Source: Rhizobium leguminosarum bv. trifolii WSM2297
Lineage (GTDB): Bacteria; Pseudomonadota; Alphaproteobacteria; Rhizobiales; Rhizobiaceae
Direction of reading: 5' to 3'
Assembly (NCBI RefSeq): GCF_000271845.1
Contig: NZ_JH719395.1
Span: forward strand, 3,978,361-4,042,360
Length of the DNA stretch: 64,000 bases
Shown: positions 18,737-27,487 of the stretch, piece after piece
Layout of the letters: each line of letters opens with the position of its first letter
Position numbering within the stretch: the first letter of the stretch is position 1
Program-made: the position numbers and the translations under genes
The notes under the pieces: generated by a model
Told to the model about the DNA's origin: nothing
What the model saw: the letters and a program-made list of their open reading frames with translations, nothing else
Database searches by the model: none

Positions 18737-19791
18737 CAGTCCTGCCGGCGGACTTCTTCGGCTTCGGCGGCATAGGTCGAATCATAGGCCCTGACGATGC
18801 GCCCGACCAGCGGATGGCGGACGACGTCGGTATCCTTGAAGCGAACGATCGAGATGCCCTCGACGCCGTTCAGAAGCTGCAGCGCCTCGACGAGTCCGGA
18901 TTTGACGCCGCGCGGCAGGTCGATCTGGCTCGGGTCGCCGGTGACGATCATCCGGGCATTTTCGCCGAGACGCGTCAGGAACATCTTCATCTGCATCGAT
19001 GTCGTGTTCTGCGCTTCGTCGAGGATGATGGCGGCGTTAGCAAGCGTGCGGCCGCGCATGAAAGCGAGCGGCGCGATTTCGATGACGCCGGCGGTGATCG
19101 CCCGATCGACCTTGTCGGCCGGGATCATGTCGTAGAGCGCGTCATAGAGCGGACGCAGATAGGGATCGACCTTTTCCTTCATGTCGCCGGGCAGGAAGCC
19201 CAGGCGCTCGCCGGCCTCGACGGCCGGGCGCGACAGGATGATCTTTTCGACCGCGCCGCGTTCCAGCAACTGGGCGGCATGGGCGACGGCGAGATAGGTC
19301 TTGCCGGTGCCGGCCGGGCCGACGCCGAAGACCAGCTCGGCACGTTCCAGCGCCCTTATATAGGCGTCCTGCGTCGGCGTGCGGGCGATGATTGTCTTCT
19401 TGCGGGTGGAAACCTGCGCCATCGTCAGCTTGGCCTTGCGCTCCATGGTGGGAAGGCTGAGTTGATCGTCGGCGGCGACCGCCATGCGGATTGCGCCTTC
19501 GACGTCGGATCGTTCCACGCTGCCGCCTTTCTGAAGCTTTTCATAGAGATAGTCGAGCGTGCGCCGCGCCTGGGTGGTGGTCACGACATCGCCTGTGATA
19601 ACGACGGAATTGCCGCGAGCCCGCGCATCGATGTTGAGCCGTTCTTCGAGCAGCTTGAGGTTCTGGTCGAATTGACCGAAGAGCTCGCTGGCGAAGCGGT
19701 TGTTCTCGAACGTCAGGACGAAGTGATTGGAGTCGCTCGGCGTGCGGGGGTGGTGGCGCGGTGAAGAAGAAACCAATTCTTGTCCGTTCAA
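18736..19791 (-). CDS. phoH: PhoH-like ATPase (YbeZ)
   Basis: A 351-residue cytoplasmic P-loop ATPase. An N-terminal KH-like RNA-binding region (residues 20-100) precedes the PhoH domain, which has Walker [13 protein letters not shown] at about residue 155 and Walker [11 protein letters not shown] at about 255. The partner in most bacteria is YbeY, encoded immediately downstream. The start is 18 bases after the miaB stop. Confidence 0.95.
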   Translation of the reverse strand: MNGQELVSSSPRHHPRTPSDSNHFVLTFENNRFASELFGQFDQNLKLLEERLNIDARARGNSVVITGDVVTTTQARRTLDYLYEKLQKGGSVERSDVEGAIRMAVAADDQLSLPTMERKAKLTMAQVSTRKKTIIARTPTQDAYIRALERAELVFGVGPAGTGKTYLAVAHAAQLLERGAVEKIILSRPAVEAGERLGFLPGDMKEKVDPYLRPLYDALYDMIPADKVDRAITAGVIEIAPLAFMRGRTLANAAIILDEAQNTTSMQMKMFLTRLGENARMIVTGDPSQIDLPRGVKSGLVEALQLLNGVEGISIVRFKDTDVVRHPLVGRIVRAYDSTYAAEAEEVRRQD

Positions 19792-19809
19792 GCGGTCGGG
19801 CTCCTTGGG

Positions 19810-21219
19810 TTAAACCGCAGCCTCTGCGCGTTCGGCAAACAGGCTGTTGTTTCCGGTTCCTGTGATTCGCACTTTAACAATGTCACCGATTTGCGATGCT
19901 TTTGCATCAACATTCACGGATTGAAGCCAGGGAGAACGGCCAATCAGCTGTTCGGGCATGCGACCGGGCTTTTCCAGCAACAGTTCGATCTCTTTGCCGA
20001 CGCAGGATTCGGCGAATTCCTGCTGCTGCTTCAGGAGAAGCGCTTGCAGGCGTTCCAGCCGTTCTGCCTTGATCTGTTCCGGCACCTGGTCCTTCAGTTC
20101 CGCGCCGGGCGTGCCCGGCCGTGTCGAGTATTTGAATGAAAAGGCCTGTGCATAACGGACCTCCTCCACAAGCCTGAGTGTATCCTCAAAATCGGCGTCT
20201 GTCTCCCCCGGAAAGCCGGTAATGAAATCGCCCGACAGCGCGATATCGGGCCGCACCGCGCGGATACGTTCGATCAGCGTCAGATATTCGGCGGCCGTGT
20301 GGCGCCGGTTCATGGCTTTGAGGATCCGGTCGGAGCCCGATTGCACCGGCAGGTGCAGATAGGGCATCAGCGCGCGAAGGTCGCGATGGGCGTTGATCAG
20401 CCGGTCGTCCATGTCGCGCGGATGGCTGGTGGTGTAGCGCAGCCGCGCAAGGCCGGGGATCTCGGCAAGCCGGTAGAGCAGGTCGCCGAGACTCCAGGCC
20501 TCGCCCTGCGGCCCGGCGCCGTGCCAGGCATTGACGTTCTGCCCGAGCAGGGTGATCTCGCGCACCCCGCCCTCGACGAGCTTTTCGGCCTCCTCGACGA
20601 TCTGAGAGACCGGCCGCGACACTTCCGAACCGCGTGTATAGGGCACGACGCAGAAGGTGCAGAACTTGTCGCAACCCTCCTGCACCGTCAGAAAGGCGGT
20701 GACGCCGCGGGCGCGGATCTTTTTGCTCTCGGCGATCGGCAGATGTTCGAACTTGTCCTCGATCGCATACTCGGTATCGACGACCCGCTGGCCCTCCTTG
20801 GCCCGGCGCAACGCCTCCGGCAGCCGGTGATAGGTCTGCGGACCGATGACGACGTCGACGGCGGGCGCGCGGCGCAGGATCTCTTCGCCTTCGGCCTGGG
20901 CGACGCAGCCGGCAACGCCGATCATCATCTCCCGTCCGTCTGCCGCCTTCCTCTTTTTCATGTCGCGCAGCCGTCCGAGCGCCGAATAGACCTTCTCGGC
21001 CGCCTTCTCTCTTATATGGCAGGTGTTCAGCAGAACGAGATCCGCTTCTTCCATATCTTCGGTCGGTTCGTAACCGTCGCGGGCGAGCGCATCGCTCATG
21101 CGCGTGGAATCATAGACGTTCATCTGGCAGCCATAGGTCTTGATGAAGACCTTGCGGCTGTTGCTGCCGTCGCGGAGCATTTGTTCCGGGGCCGGGAGGA
21201 GGGCGCTGTCCTGTGTCAT
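19810..21219 (-). CDS. miaB: tRNA-2-methylthio-N6-dimethylallyladenosine synthase
   Basis: A 469-residue radical-SAM methylthiotransferase that modifies A37 in tRNAs reading UNN codons. The UPF0004 domain holds GCQMN and NTCHIREKA cysteines, the radical-SAM motif is [15 protein letters not shown] (CX3CX2C), and a TRAM domain closes the protein. All three N-terminal cluster cysteines are seen (in YGCQMN, NTCHI and VAGCVAQ). It heads the phoH-ybeY-corC-lnt series, and olsA lies 48 bases upstream in the same direction. Confidence 0.97.
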   Translation of the reverse strand: MTQDSALLPAPEQMLRDGSNSRKVFIKTYGCQMNVYDSTRMSDALARDGYEPTEDMEEADLVLLNTCHIREKAAEKVYSALGRLRDMKKRKAADGREMMIGVAGCVAQAEGEEILRRAPAVDVVIGPQTYHRLPEALRRAKEGQRVVDTEYAIEDKFEHLPIAESKKIRARGVTAFLTVQEGCDKFCTFCVVPYTRGSEVSRPVSQIVEEAEKLVEGGVREITLLGQNVNAWHGAGPQGEAWSLGDLLYRLAEIPGLARLRYTTSHPRDMDDRLINAHRDLRALMPYLHLPVQSGSDRILKAMNRRHTAAEYLTLIERIRAVRPDIALSGDFITGFPGETDADFEDTLRLVEEVRYAQAFSFKYSTRPGTPGAELKDQVPEQIKAERLERLQALLLKQQQEFAESCVGKEIELLLEKPGRMPEQLIGRSPWLQSVNVDAKASQIGDIVKVRITGTGNNSLFAERAEAAV

Positions 21220-21267
21220 GGCGCGCTATTTAGTGGTTTTTGCCGTCGGAGAAAAGGGACTCTCGGC

Positions 21268-22065
21268 TCAGACGACATTTCGACCGCGCAGGCTTGTATT
21301 GAGCAGGTTGCGGATGCGGGTGGCGATGGTCGCGCTGACCTCCTTGCGATTGGTGTCGGCGCGATATTCCACCGCCTCGCCGAAGGAGACCTCTGCGTCG
21401 ATCGCGCCGCAGCGCACGATGTCGAGGAGGTGCGGCAACAGCTCGATATCGCCTGGCCAGGCAGCGAGCGGCCGGTGATAGCGCCCCATGGCGATACCGT
21501 GCACCCGGGTATAGGCAACCGCCACCGGCTGCACCACGACTAGTCCCGTCGGCGAAGCGGGCACGGCCATGGCGGCGGCGCCAAACAGCGAGGACTTGAC
21601 CTCCAGCAGCCGGTTGCCGTCCGAGGTCGTGCCCTCAGGGAAGAGCACGACGATTTCACCATCGGCCATGCGCCCGGCGATCTCGTTTGCCTGATGGCCG
21701 GTCTTGCGCCTCTCCTCGCGCACGACGAAGACGCTCTTCTGCAGCTTGGCGAGCGTGCCGAAGATCGGCCAGTCGGCCACCTCGATCTTGGCGATGAAGG
21801 CGACGTCGGCAACGGCCGACATCACCATGATATCCATCCAGGAGGAATGGTTCGAGCAGAGCATCAGCGGCCGGCGCCCTTCCAGCCGACCGCGGATGCG
21901 GACGCGGATGCCGAGACAATAGCAGACGATACGATGCCAGACACGCGGCAGCCGGCGCCGCAGCCGCCAGTCGAAACGCAGCGCCAGCAGCTGCAGCGGC
22001 ACGAGCACGATGCTGACGGTCAGGATGACGACCGCAGCACAGGCAATGCGCAGCCAGGCGATCAA
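21268..22065 (-). CDS. olsA: Lysophospholipid/lyso-ornithine-lipid acyltransferase, OlsA-like
   Basis: A 265-residue PlsC-family acyltransferase with an N-terminal membrane anchor (residues 5-30), the catalytic HX4D motif in CSNHSSWMD (about residue 73), and the acceptor motif FPEGTTSDGNR (about residue 143). In Sinorhizobium the acyltransferase at this chromosomal position, between miaB and the Fur-type gene, is to my recollection OlsA, which acylates lyso-ornithine lipid. olsB, which makes the lyso form, is in the same window at 38796-39674. A general PlsC (phosphatidic acid) role cannot be excluded. Confidence 0.8.
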   Translation of the reverse strand: MIAWLRIACAAVVILTVSIVLVPLQLLALRFDWRLRRRLPRVWHRIVCYCLGIRVRIRGRLEGRRPLMLCSNHSSWMDIMVMSAVADVAFIAKIEVADWPIFGTLAKLQKSVFVVREERRKTGHQANEIAGRMADGEIVVLFPEGTTSDGNRLLEVKSSLFGAAAMAVPASPTGLVVVQPVAVAYTRVHGIAMGRYHRPLAAWPGDIELLPHLLDIVRCGAIDAEVSFGEAVEYRADTNRKEVSATIATRIRNLLNTSLRGRNVV

Positions 22066-22092
22066 ATGCTGGTCTCCCCGGCGGCCATTGCT

Positions 22093-22521
22093 TCAGAGGT
22101 CTTCCTTCTTCAGCGGCACGCCATAGAGCTCCAGCCGGTGATCGACCAGCCGAAAGCCGTGCTCGCGGGCAATGCGCTCCTGCAGCGCCTCGATCTCCGG
22201 CGAGCGGAATTCGATGACCGTGCCGGTCTTCAGGTCGATCAGGTGGTCGTGATGCTCTTCCGGCACCGTTTCGTAACGCGAGCGTCCGTCGCGGAAATCG
22301 TGGCGCTCGATGATGCCGGCATCTTCGAACAGCTTTACCGTGCGATAGACCGTCGAGATCGAGATCTTCGCATCGACCTTCACCGAGCGGCGGTAGAGCT
22401 CTTCGACGTCGGGATGGTCTTCGGAATCTTCGAGGATGCGCGCGATGACGCGGCGCTGCTCGGTCATGCGCATGCCGCGTTCGGTGCAAAGCTCCTCAAG
22501 GGTCTTGGCTGCGTCCGTCAT
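22093..22521 (-). CDS. mur: Fur-family regulator Mur (manganese-responsive)
   Basis: A 142-residue winged-helix repressor (TEQRRVIARILEDSEDHPDV, STVYRTVKLFEDAGII) with the metal-binding HHDHLIDLKTG segment and a C-terminal dimerisation domain. The two structural CXXC zinc motifs of enterobacterial Fur are absent. It corresponds to the R. leguminosarum protein first named Fur and later shown to act as Mur, repressing manganese uptake genes; iron control in these bacteria is mostly by RirA and Irr. rimI lies 84 bases upstream. No clear promoter was found. Confidence 0.88.
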   Translation of the reverse strand: MTDAAKTLEELCTERGMRMTEQRRVIARILEDSEDHPDVEELYRRSVKVDAKISISTVYRTVKLFEDAGIIERHDFRDGRSRYETVPEEHHDHLIDLKTGTVIEFRSPEIEALQERIAREHGFRLVDHRLELYGVPLKKEDL

Positions 22522-22605
22522 GGCCCGCCTTTAAAAAGATATTCATATTGCGACAACGCCGGAGGGCTTTGGTGCCGGCCAGCATGTCATCTCTCTGTCA
22601 GGGAA

Positions 22606-23106
22606 CTAGCGAAGAACGCGCTTCATGACAAGCGCCGTGGAGAGGGCGCCGTTTTCCTGCTTGTAATAACCCTTGCGTTCCCCGACCTTTTCGAAGCCGA
22701 GCTTGCGATAGAGGCCAAGCGCTGCCGTATTGCCGTCGTCGACTTCGAGAAACATGCTCTCGCCGCCGCGCGCGCGGGCTTCCCGCATCGCCGCCTGCAT
22801 CAGCCGCCAGCCGAGCCCGGCGCGGGCGGCCTTCGCCTGCACGGCGATCGTCAGGATCTCCGCCTCGCCGGCGACATGGCGGGCAAGGATGAAGCCGGGA
22901 AGCGGCTTTTTCAGGATGGCGTTGGTCTGGCGCGCGACGAAGCCGAACACGGCGTCCTGCATCAGCAGGCCGTGAAATTCACCATCGCCCCAAGGCCGGG
23001 CAAAACGCTCGCCATGCAGGACGGCGACATCACGACAATCCTCGCGCTCCATGGCGATGATCTCGAATTCCGGCTTCAGCGTCAGGTAGGCTTCCAGCAT
23101 CGTCAT
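22606..23106 (-). CDS. rimI: Ribosomal-protein-alanine N-acetyltransferase RimI-like
   Basis: A 166-residue GNAT protein with the acetyl-CoA loop region QAKAARAGLGWRLMQAAM and the ending FLEVDDGNTAALGLYRKLGFEKVGERKGYY, which is characteristic of RimI. The enzyme acetylates the N-terminus of S18. Its start overlaps tsaB by 4 bases; a tsaB-rimI pair is a common bacterial arrangement, and this supports the name over a generic GNAT call. Confidence 0.85.
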   Translation of the reverse strand: MTMLEAYLTLKPEFEIIAMEREDCRDVAVLHGERFARPWGDGEFHGLLMQDAVFGFVARQTNAILKKPLPGFILARHVAGEAEILTIAVQAKAARAGLGWRLMQAAMREARARGGESMFLEVDDGNTAALGLYRKLGFEKVGERKGYYKQENGALSTALVMKRVLR

Positions 23107-23765
23107 ACTCGTCGGGCAATCGCATACCCGGCCTGCGGCTTGGCATCGGGTCCGCGCAGATAAAGGGGCTTCGGCTTTCCGGCATCGGGGGAGGCGGCAG
23201 CACCGAGGCGCGCCACGACGGAGATCGGGAATCTGTTGGTGTGATCGCCGCCGGCCTCCGGCTTCAGCAGCGCCGTCGCCGAACCGGTGATTTCGCCGTC
23301 GAAGCCTTCGGCAAAAGCCTGCGCTTGCGCAACGCTTAACGCCCGCGGCGCGTCGAGGGGCGAACCGTCCGATGAAAAGGACTGAAGGTAGATTTCGTCC
23401 CGCTTGGCGTCCATCGCTGCCAGCACGGCGCGATGCGGCGTCTTCTCGCGCTGGGCTGATGCCATGACCTCGAGCGTGGTGACGCCGACGGCGGGCACAT
23501 TGAGGGAAAGCGCAAAACCGCGGGCTGCGGCAACGCCGACGCGGATACCGGTAAACGAGCCGGGGCCGATGGTGACGGCAATCCGGTCGATATCAGAAAG
23601 CACCATATCAGCCTGATCGAGCGCGCGATCGACGATACCGATCAGATGTTCAGCATGCCCCTTGCCGATCATGTCCGATGCCTCCCCCAGCACCGTATTC
23701 CTGCCGCTGTCGTAAACGGCGGCAGCGCAGTCCACACCTGCCGTGTCGAGCGCCAGAACGATCAT
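23103..23765 (-). CDS. tsaB: tRNA threonylcarbamoyladenosine biosynthesis protein TsaB
   Basis: A 220-residue partner of TsaD in t6A37 tRNA modification. The ASKHA-fold N-terminus reads LALDTAGVDCAAAVYD, with the conserved TIGPGSFTGIRVGVAAARGFA at about residues 66-86. Like other TsaB proteins it lacks the metal-binding HXXXH of TsaD. The length is typical (about 220). It is coupled to rimI by a 4-base overlap. Confidence 0.94.
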   Translation of the reverse strand: MIVLALDTAGVDCAAAVYDSGRNTVLGEASDMIGKGHAEHLIGIVDRALDQADMVLSDIDRIAVTIGPGSFTGIRVGVAAARGFALSLNVPAVGVTTLEVMASAQREKTPHRAVLAAMDAKRDEIYLQSFSSDGSPLDAPRALSVAQAQAFAEGFDGEITGSATALLKPEAGGDHTNRFPISVVARLGAAASPDAGKPKPLYLRGPDAKPQAGYAIARRV

Positions 23766-23804
23766 GCCATCAATTTCCGAAAAATCTATTGTCGCCGATC
23801 ATAA

Positions 23805-23843
23805 ATTCGTCTGGCCGAACGAGAGATGAACGGCCGGACGAAT
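23805..23843 (-). terminator. Candidate terminator of the NfuA-like gene
   Basis: ATTCGTCTGGCCG (23805-23817) pairs with CGGCCGGACGAAT (23831-23843), one wobble pair, across a 13-base loop. Read leftward it runs into TTATGAT, a poor T-run. It lies between the NfuA-like stop and tsaB. Confidence 0.5.
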
Positions 23844-23852
23844 ACCAGAATT

Positions 23853-24419
23853 TTAAGCGGCAATCACTTCCTGCACTTCCGGAACGAAATGGCGCAGCAG
23901 GTTCTGAACGCCATGCTTCAGCGTTGCCGTCGAAGACGGGCAGCCGGCGCAGGAACCCTTCATGTTCAGGTAGACCTTGCCGTCCTTGAAGCCGCGGAAG
24001 GTGATGTCGCCGCCGTCCTGGGCAACGGCGGGCCGTACGCGGGTTTCGAGAAGTTCCTTGATGGTCAGCACGATGGATTCGTCGCCTTCGTCAAAAAACT
24101 CGTCGCCGGCATCGACGTCTTCGGAGAGGATGGAGGCATCGCCCATGACAGGCTTGCCCGACATGAAGTGCTCCATGATCGAGCCTAATATAGCCGGCTT
24201 AAGATGCTGCCATTCGGCATCGTCCTTGGAGACGGAAATGAAATCATAGCCGAAATAGACGCCGGTGACGCCGGGGATTTCGAACAGGCGGGCCGCCAGC
24301 GGCGAAGCTTCGGCCTCCTCGACGCTGCGGAATTCGGCCGTGCCGTTTTCCATCACCACCTTGCCCGGCAGGAACTTCTGCGTGGCGGGGTTCGGCGTGG
24401 CTTCGGTCTGAATGAACAT
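23853..24419 (-). CDS. NifU-family Fe-S scaffold protein (NfuA-like)
   Basis: A 188-residue protein with an N-terminal Nfu_N domain (MFIQTEATPNPATQKFLPG) and a C-terminal NifU domain carrying the CXXC cluster site in GSCAGCPSS at about residues 155-160. It carries and delivers Fe-S clusters to client proteins. The ATG at 24419 has a GGAG site 6 bases upstream, better than an ATG 12 bases earlier. It has a good promoter at 24475-24503 and probably forms a single-gene unit. It is not the nitrogenase-specific NifU, which is larger. Confidence 0.92.
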   Translation of the reverse strand: MFIQTEATPNPATQKFLPGKVVMENGTAEFRSVEEAEASPLAARLFEIPGVTGVYFGYDFISVSKDDAEWQHLKPAILGSIMEHFMSGKPVMGDASILSEDVDAGDEFFDEGDESIVLTIKELLETRVRPAVAQDGGDITFRGFKDGKVYLNMKGSCAGCPSSTATLKHGVQNLLRHFVPEVQEVIAA

Positions 24420-24474
24420 CTGGTTCTCCATGCGGCCGGCCCATAGCGCAGCCGTCTTTAGAATTCTTCAAAAG

Positions 24475-24503
24475 AAGATAAGCCCATTGCTGGCGCCATT
24501 CAA
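24475..24503 (-). promoter_or_regulatory. Candidate sigma-70 promoter of the NfuA-like gene
   Basis: On the minus strand TTGAAT (24503-24498), exactly 17 bases, then TATCTT (24480-24475). The leader would be about 50 bases. Confidence 0.6.
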
Positions 24504-24525
24504 GAGATTTTTACTCAAGAAATTA

Positions 24526-25017
24526 TCAGCAGAGGGCGTCGATTTCCTCGTTGGTCAGGGTATCCGGCAGCACCGTGACCGGGATCGGAAACGCCGCGGC
24601 ACGGCCGGCGATCGACGAGACCAGCGGTCCTGGACCTTCCTTCGCCGAACCGGCGGCCAGAACGAGGATCGCCACATCGCGGTCGTCCTCGATCACGGCG
24701 TTGATCTGTTCGGCCGCACCACCTTCACGGATGACGATCTCCGGCTCGATGCCGATTGTCTCGCGCACGATCTGGGCGATCTTGGCGACGACCGCCTCGG
24801 CCTCCTCCCGCGCCTCAGCCCGCATGATCGCCTCGACGCCGAGCCATTGCTGGAAATCCCCGTCGGGTATGACGTAGAGCAGCACCAGCCCGCCATTGGA
24901 ATTCTTCGCGCGCCGGCCGGCATAATGAACGGCGCGCTGGCATTCGGGTGTGCCGTCGATCACCGCCATGAATTTGCGGCGATGACCTTCGAGCCGTGAG
25001 AGTCGCTTCGATACCAT
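24526..25017 (-). CDS. Universal stress protein family
   Basis: A 163-residue UspA-type protein. The beta1 strand reads KFMAVIDGTPECQRAVHYAGRR and the family nucleotide-binding end appears as ILVLAAGSAKEGPGPL with VTVLPD closing the fold. Members bind ATP or act as stress-linked regulators; the role here is unknown. A weak TTGCAA-N17-TCAGAG promoter may lie in the 86 bases between it and the trpS stop upstream. Confidence 0.85.
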   Translation of the reverse strand: MVSKRLSRLEGHRRKFMAVIDGTPECQRAVHYAGRRAKNSNGGLVLLYVIPDGDFQQWLGVEAIMRAEAREEAEAVVAKIAQIVRETIGIEPEIVIREGGAAEQINAVIEDDRDVAILVLAAGSAKEGPGPLVSSIAGRAAAFPIPVTVLPDTLTNEEIDALC

Positions 25018-25065
25018 GGCGCGGACTCTGACACCCGAAGCGGAAAATTTGCAAGCCCAGTTTTT

Positions 25066-25093
25066 CCTCTTCTCCCCGCCGGGGAAGAAGAGG
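25066..25093. repeat. Short hairpin resembling a RIME arm
   Basis: CCTCTTCTCCCC pairs with GGGGAAGAAGAGG around CGCC with one bulge. The sequence is similar to the CCTTCTCCCCGC arms of the element at 27333-27469. There is no T-run 3' of the stem on either strand, so I do not call it a terminator. Confidence 0.45.
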
Positions 25094-25103
25094 AGATCTG
25101 TCC

Positions 25104-26168
25104 TCAGTAGAGGAAGCCGATCACGTCGCGGACCTGGCTCATCGTCACCTCGGCGCGGGCTCTGGCGCGTTCGCCGCCCTTGCGCAGGATGGCGTCGATG
25201 TGGCTGGTATCGTCCATCAGCCGGCGCATCTCGCCGGTGATCGGCGCCAGCACATGGATGGAAAGATCGACCAGTGCCGGCTTGAAGACCGAGAACTGCT
25301 GGCCGCCGAATTCGGCAAGCACGTCGGCCTTGGATTTGTCGGCAAGCGCCGCATAAATCGCCACCAGATTGTCGGCTTCCGGCCGGCCCTGCAGCCCCTC
25401 CACCTCGCTCGGCAAACCGTCAGGATCGGTCTTGGCCTTGCGGATCTTCTTCGAGATCGCGTCCTCGTCGTCCATCAGGTTGATACGCGACAGATCGGAA
25501 GGATCCGATTTCGACATTTTCTTGGTGCCGTCGCGCAGCGACATGACGCGCGGCGCCGGCCCGCCGATCAGCGGCTCGACCATCGGGAAATAGGCATGCA
25601 CCGGCTCGTTGCCGACGGTGATGTCGACGCCGTAACCGGTCTTGGCGATGTGCTCGGCATAATCGAGGTTGAACTTCATCGCGATGTCGCGGGCAAGTTC
25701 CAGATGCTGCTTCTGGTCTTCGCCGACCGGCACATGGGTGGCGCGGTAGACAAGAATGTCGGCGGCCATCAGGCTCGGATAGGCGTAGAGGCCGAGCGAG
25801 GCCTGCTCGCGGTCCTTGCCGGCCTTGTCCTTGAACTGCGTCATGCGGTTCATCCAGCCGATGCGGGCGACGCAGTTGAAGATCCAGGCAAGTTCGGCAT
25901 GCTGCGGCACGGCCGACTGGTTGAAGACGATATGTTTTTCCGGGTCGATGCCGGCGGCGATGAAGGCGGCGGCGATCGAACGCGTCTGGCTCGGCATGTC
26001 CTCATGCACCAGCTGGGCGGTCAGCGCATGCATGTCGACGACGCAGTAGATGCAGTCATTGCCTTCCTGCAGCGCCACGAAGCGGCGGATCGCGCCGAGA
26101 TAATTGCCGAGATGCAGATTGCCGGTCGGCTGCACGCCGGAGAATACGAGTTTCTTGAATTCGCTCAT
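25104..26168 (-). CDS. trpS: Tryptophanyl-tRNA synthetase
   Basis: A 354-residue class I synthetase charging tRNA-Trp. The HIGH-type motif [12 protein letters not shown] is at residues 13-24 and the KMSKS motif in [10 protein letters not shown] is near 205. The ATG at 26168 ([11 protein letters not shown]) is where homology begins; the 30-residue in-frame extension upstream is not family sequence. The length matches the family (about 350 in alphaproteobacteria). Confidence 0.97.
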   Translation of the reverse strand: MSEFKKLVFSGVQPTGNLHLGNYLGAIRRFVALQEGNDCIYCVVDMHALTAQLVHEDMPSQTRSIAAAFIAAGIDPEKHIVFNQSAVPQHAELAWIFNCVARIGWMNRMTQFKDKAGKDREQASLGLYAYPSLMAADILVYRATHVPVGEDQKQHLELARDIAMKFNLDYAEHIAKTGYGVDITVGNEPVHAYFPMVEPLIGGPAPRVMSLRDGTKKMSKSDPSDLSRINLMDDEDAISKKIRKAKTDPDGLPSEVEGLQGRPEADNLVAIYAALADKSKADVLAEFGGQQFSVFKPALVDLSIHVLAPITGEMRRLMDDTSHIDAILRKGGERARARAEVTMSQVRDVIGFLY

Positions 26169-26254
26169 GTCGTCCTCAATAGGCTGGTGGAGGGCCCAGG
26201 GCTTTTCGCCCATGTTGCTAACGCGGCGGCTTATGCACGGCCAACCGGTCGCAA

Positions 26255-26662
26255 TCAAGAGGTTACGCCTGCGGCATGCTGGATCAGATCGAAGCTGTTG
26301 CCATAGGGATCGGCAAACACTGCGACCGTGCCGTAAACCTCATGCCGCGGTTCTTCCAGAAAGCGCACGCCGGCTGCAAGCATTGCGGCATGGTCGCGGG
26401 CGAAATCGTCGGTCTTCAGGAAGAAGCCGACGCGGCCACCGGTCTGATTGCCGATCGCCGCCCGCTGCATTTCATTTGCCGCCTGCGCCAGCAGAAAGGC
26501 GGCGCCATCTCCGCCTCTGGGCTTCACCACCACCCAGCGCTTGCCCTCCGGCTGCGGCTCGTCCTGAAGGCAATCGAAACCGAGGGCATCGCAATAGAAG
26601 GCCTTGGCGCGGTCGTAGTCGTCGACGACGAGGGTGACGAGGAAAAGCGACTGGATTGTCAT
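26255..26662 (-). CDS. VOC/glyoxalase-family protein
   Basis: A 135-residue VOC-fold protein ([20 protein letters not shown] at the start, [14 protein letters not shown] at the end). It looks like the bleomycin-resistance/dioxygenase side of the superfamily; no substrate can be named. The ATG at 26662 follows a GGGAG site that lies inside a palindrome (26668-26683), so a bound regulator could block both transcription and translation start. It diverges from the M15-type peptidase gene. Confidence 0.82.
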   Translation of the reverse strand: MTIQSLFLVTLVVDDYDRAKAFYCDALGFDCLQDEPQPEGKRWVVVKPRGGDGAAFLLAQAANEMQRAAIGNQTGGRVGFFLKTDDFARDHAAMLAAGVRFLEEPRHEVYGTVAVFADPYGNSFDLIQHAAGVTS

Positions 26663-26667
26663 GTCAT

Positions 26668-26683
26668 ATCTCCCAATTGAGAT
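26668..26683. promoter_or_regulatory. Palindrome over the ribosome site of the VOC gene
   Basis: ATCTCCCAATTGAGAT has ATCTC/GAGAT arms. It is related to the second palindrome at 26743-26758 by the shared core CTCNCAATTGAG, which suggests two sites for one regulator in this divergent region. Confidence 0.4.
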
Positions 26684-26742
26684 GTTTATTCCCATGTGGA
26701 TCGGCAATATCCGTTATTTTAAGCCAAATTGATCAAGCTGTT

Positions 26743-26758
26743 TACTCACAATTGAGTA
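26743..26758. promoter_or_regulatory. Palindrome between the divergent VOC and M15 genes
   Basis: TACTCACAATTGAGTA has perfect 6-base arms and a CAAT centre, followed by TAAAATTT. It shares CTCNCAATTGAG with the palindrome at 26668-26683. The binding protein is unknown. Confidence 0.4.
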
Positions 26759-26849
26759 TAAAATTTCACAGAAAAGCTTTTATTGAACTGAAATTCTCGG
26801 TCGCGCAGGAGCGGCCCAATGGCCGCCCTGTCAACCGCCAGGAGGAACC

Positions 26850-27278
26850 ATGCAGAACGCCAGTTTGCTCGTCATGGCAGGCCTTTTCGCCCTACAATCC
26901 GCAACCGGCGCCGTCGGTCAAGACAGCAAAAGACCGGCCATTCACCTGCCGAAACATGAAGCGCGCCTTGCCTACACGGTGCAGACGGTCAGCGTTCGCG
27001 CCGGTTGTTTTCCCGAGCGTCTGCGAGCGGTGCTGTCGCATATCGCCGCCAAGACCGGACGCCGCCCGATGATCACCTCAGGCCTCAGGCCGCACCCTCG
27101 CCGCCATGGCTCCCTGCATGGAAAATGCCTGGCCGCCGATATCAGGATGCCGGGCCTGTCGGAACGCGCGATCATCGCCGCCGCCAAAAGCGCGCCCGGC
27201 ATCGGCGGCATCGGCACCTATTGCAACGGCATCGTGCATGTCGATGTCGGACCGCAGCGGCGATGGGTCGATTGTTAG
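26850..27278 (+). CDS. Peptidase M15-like protein, MepK/YcbK type
   Basis: A 142-residue protein with a cleavable signal peptide (hydrophobic residues 5-22, ending near AVGQ) and the zinc site of M15 peptidases: SGLRP, then HGKCLAADIR (HXXXXXXD-type) and GIVHVDVG (HXD). These enzymes cut peptidoglycan cross-links in the periplasm. At 142 residues it is shorter than E. coli MepK (182) but keeps the core. An AGGAGGAACC site lies directly before the ATG. The upstream region shares palindromes with the divergent VOC gene. Confidence 0.8.
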   Translation: MQNASLLVMAGLFALQSATGAVGQDSKRPAIHLPKHEARLAYTVQTVSVRAGCFPERLRAVLSHIAAKTGRRPMITSGLRPHPRRHGSLHGKCLAADIRMPGLSERAIIAAAKSAPGIGGIGTYCNGIVHVDVGPQRRWVDC

Positions 27279-27332
27279 AGCGATTCAGGAGACGTGCTGT
27301 GCAATGATTGTCCGGTTTGTGCCGGGGATTTG

Positions 27333-27469
27333 CCCCTCACCCTAACCCTCTCCCCGTTCTGACGGGGAGAGGGGACGTGCCCTGTGAGAGGTTGGTGGGA
27401 ACGGAAAGGTCGCGGCATATCCCCTTCTCCCCGCCTGCGGGGAGAAGGTGCCGGCAGGCGGATGAGGGG
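27333..27469. repeat. RIME-like intergenic mosaic element
   Basis: Two perfect 12-bp hairpins, CCCTCTCCCCGT/ACGGGGAGAGGG (27346-27373) and CCTTCTCCCCGC/GCGGGGAGAAGG (27423-27448), sit inside outer inverted repeats CCCCTCA (27333-27339) and TGAGGGG (27463-27469), with GCCGGCAGGCGGATGAGGGG at the right end. This is the pattern of the Rhizobium-specific intergenic mosaic elements (RIME). It lies between the M15 gene and the 3' end of murJ and may also end transcription. Confidence 0.75.
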
Positions 27470-27487
27470 CCGGCACCGGCGATCTGC

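Noticed and set aside
25066..25093. Terminator of trpS
   Set aside because: The hairpin has no T-run 3' of the stem on the trpS strand and resembles RIME arms, so it was listed as a repeat.
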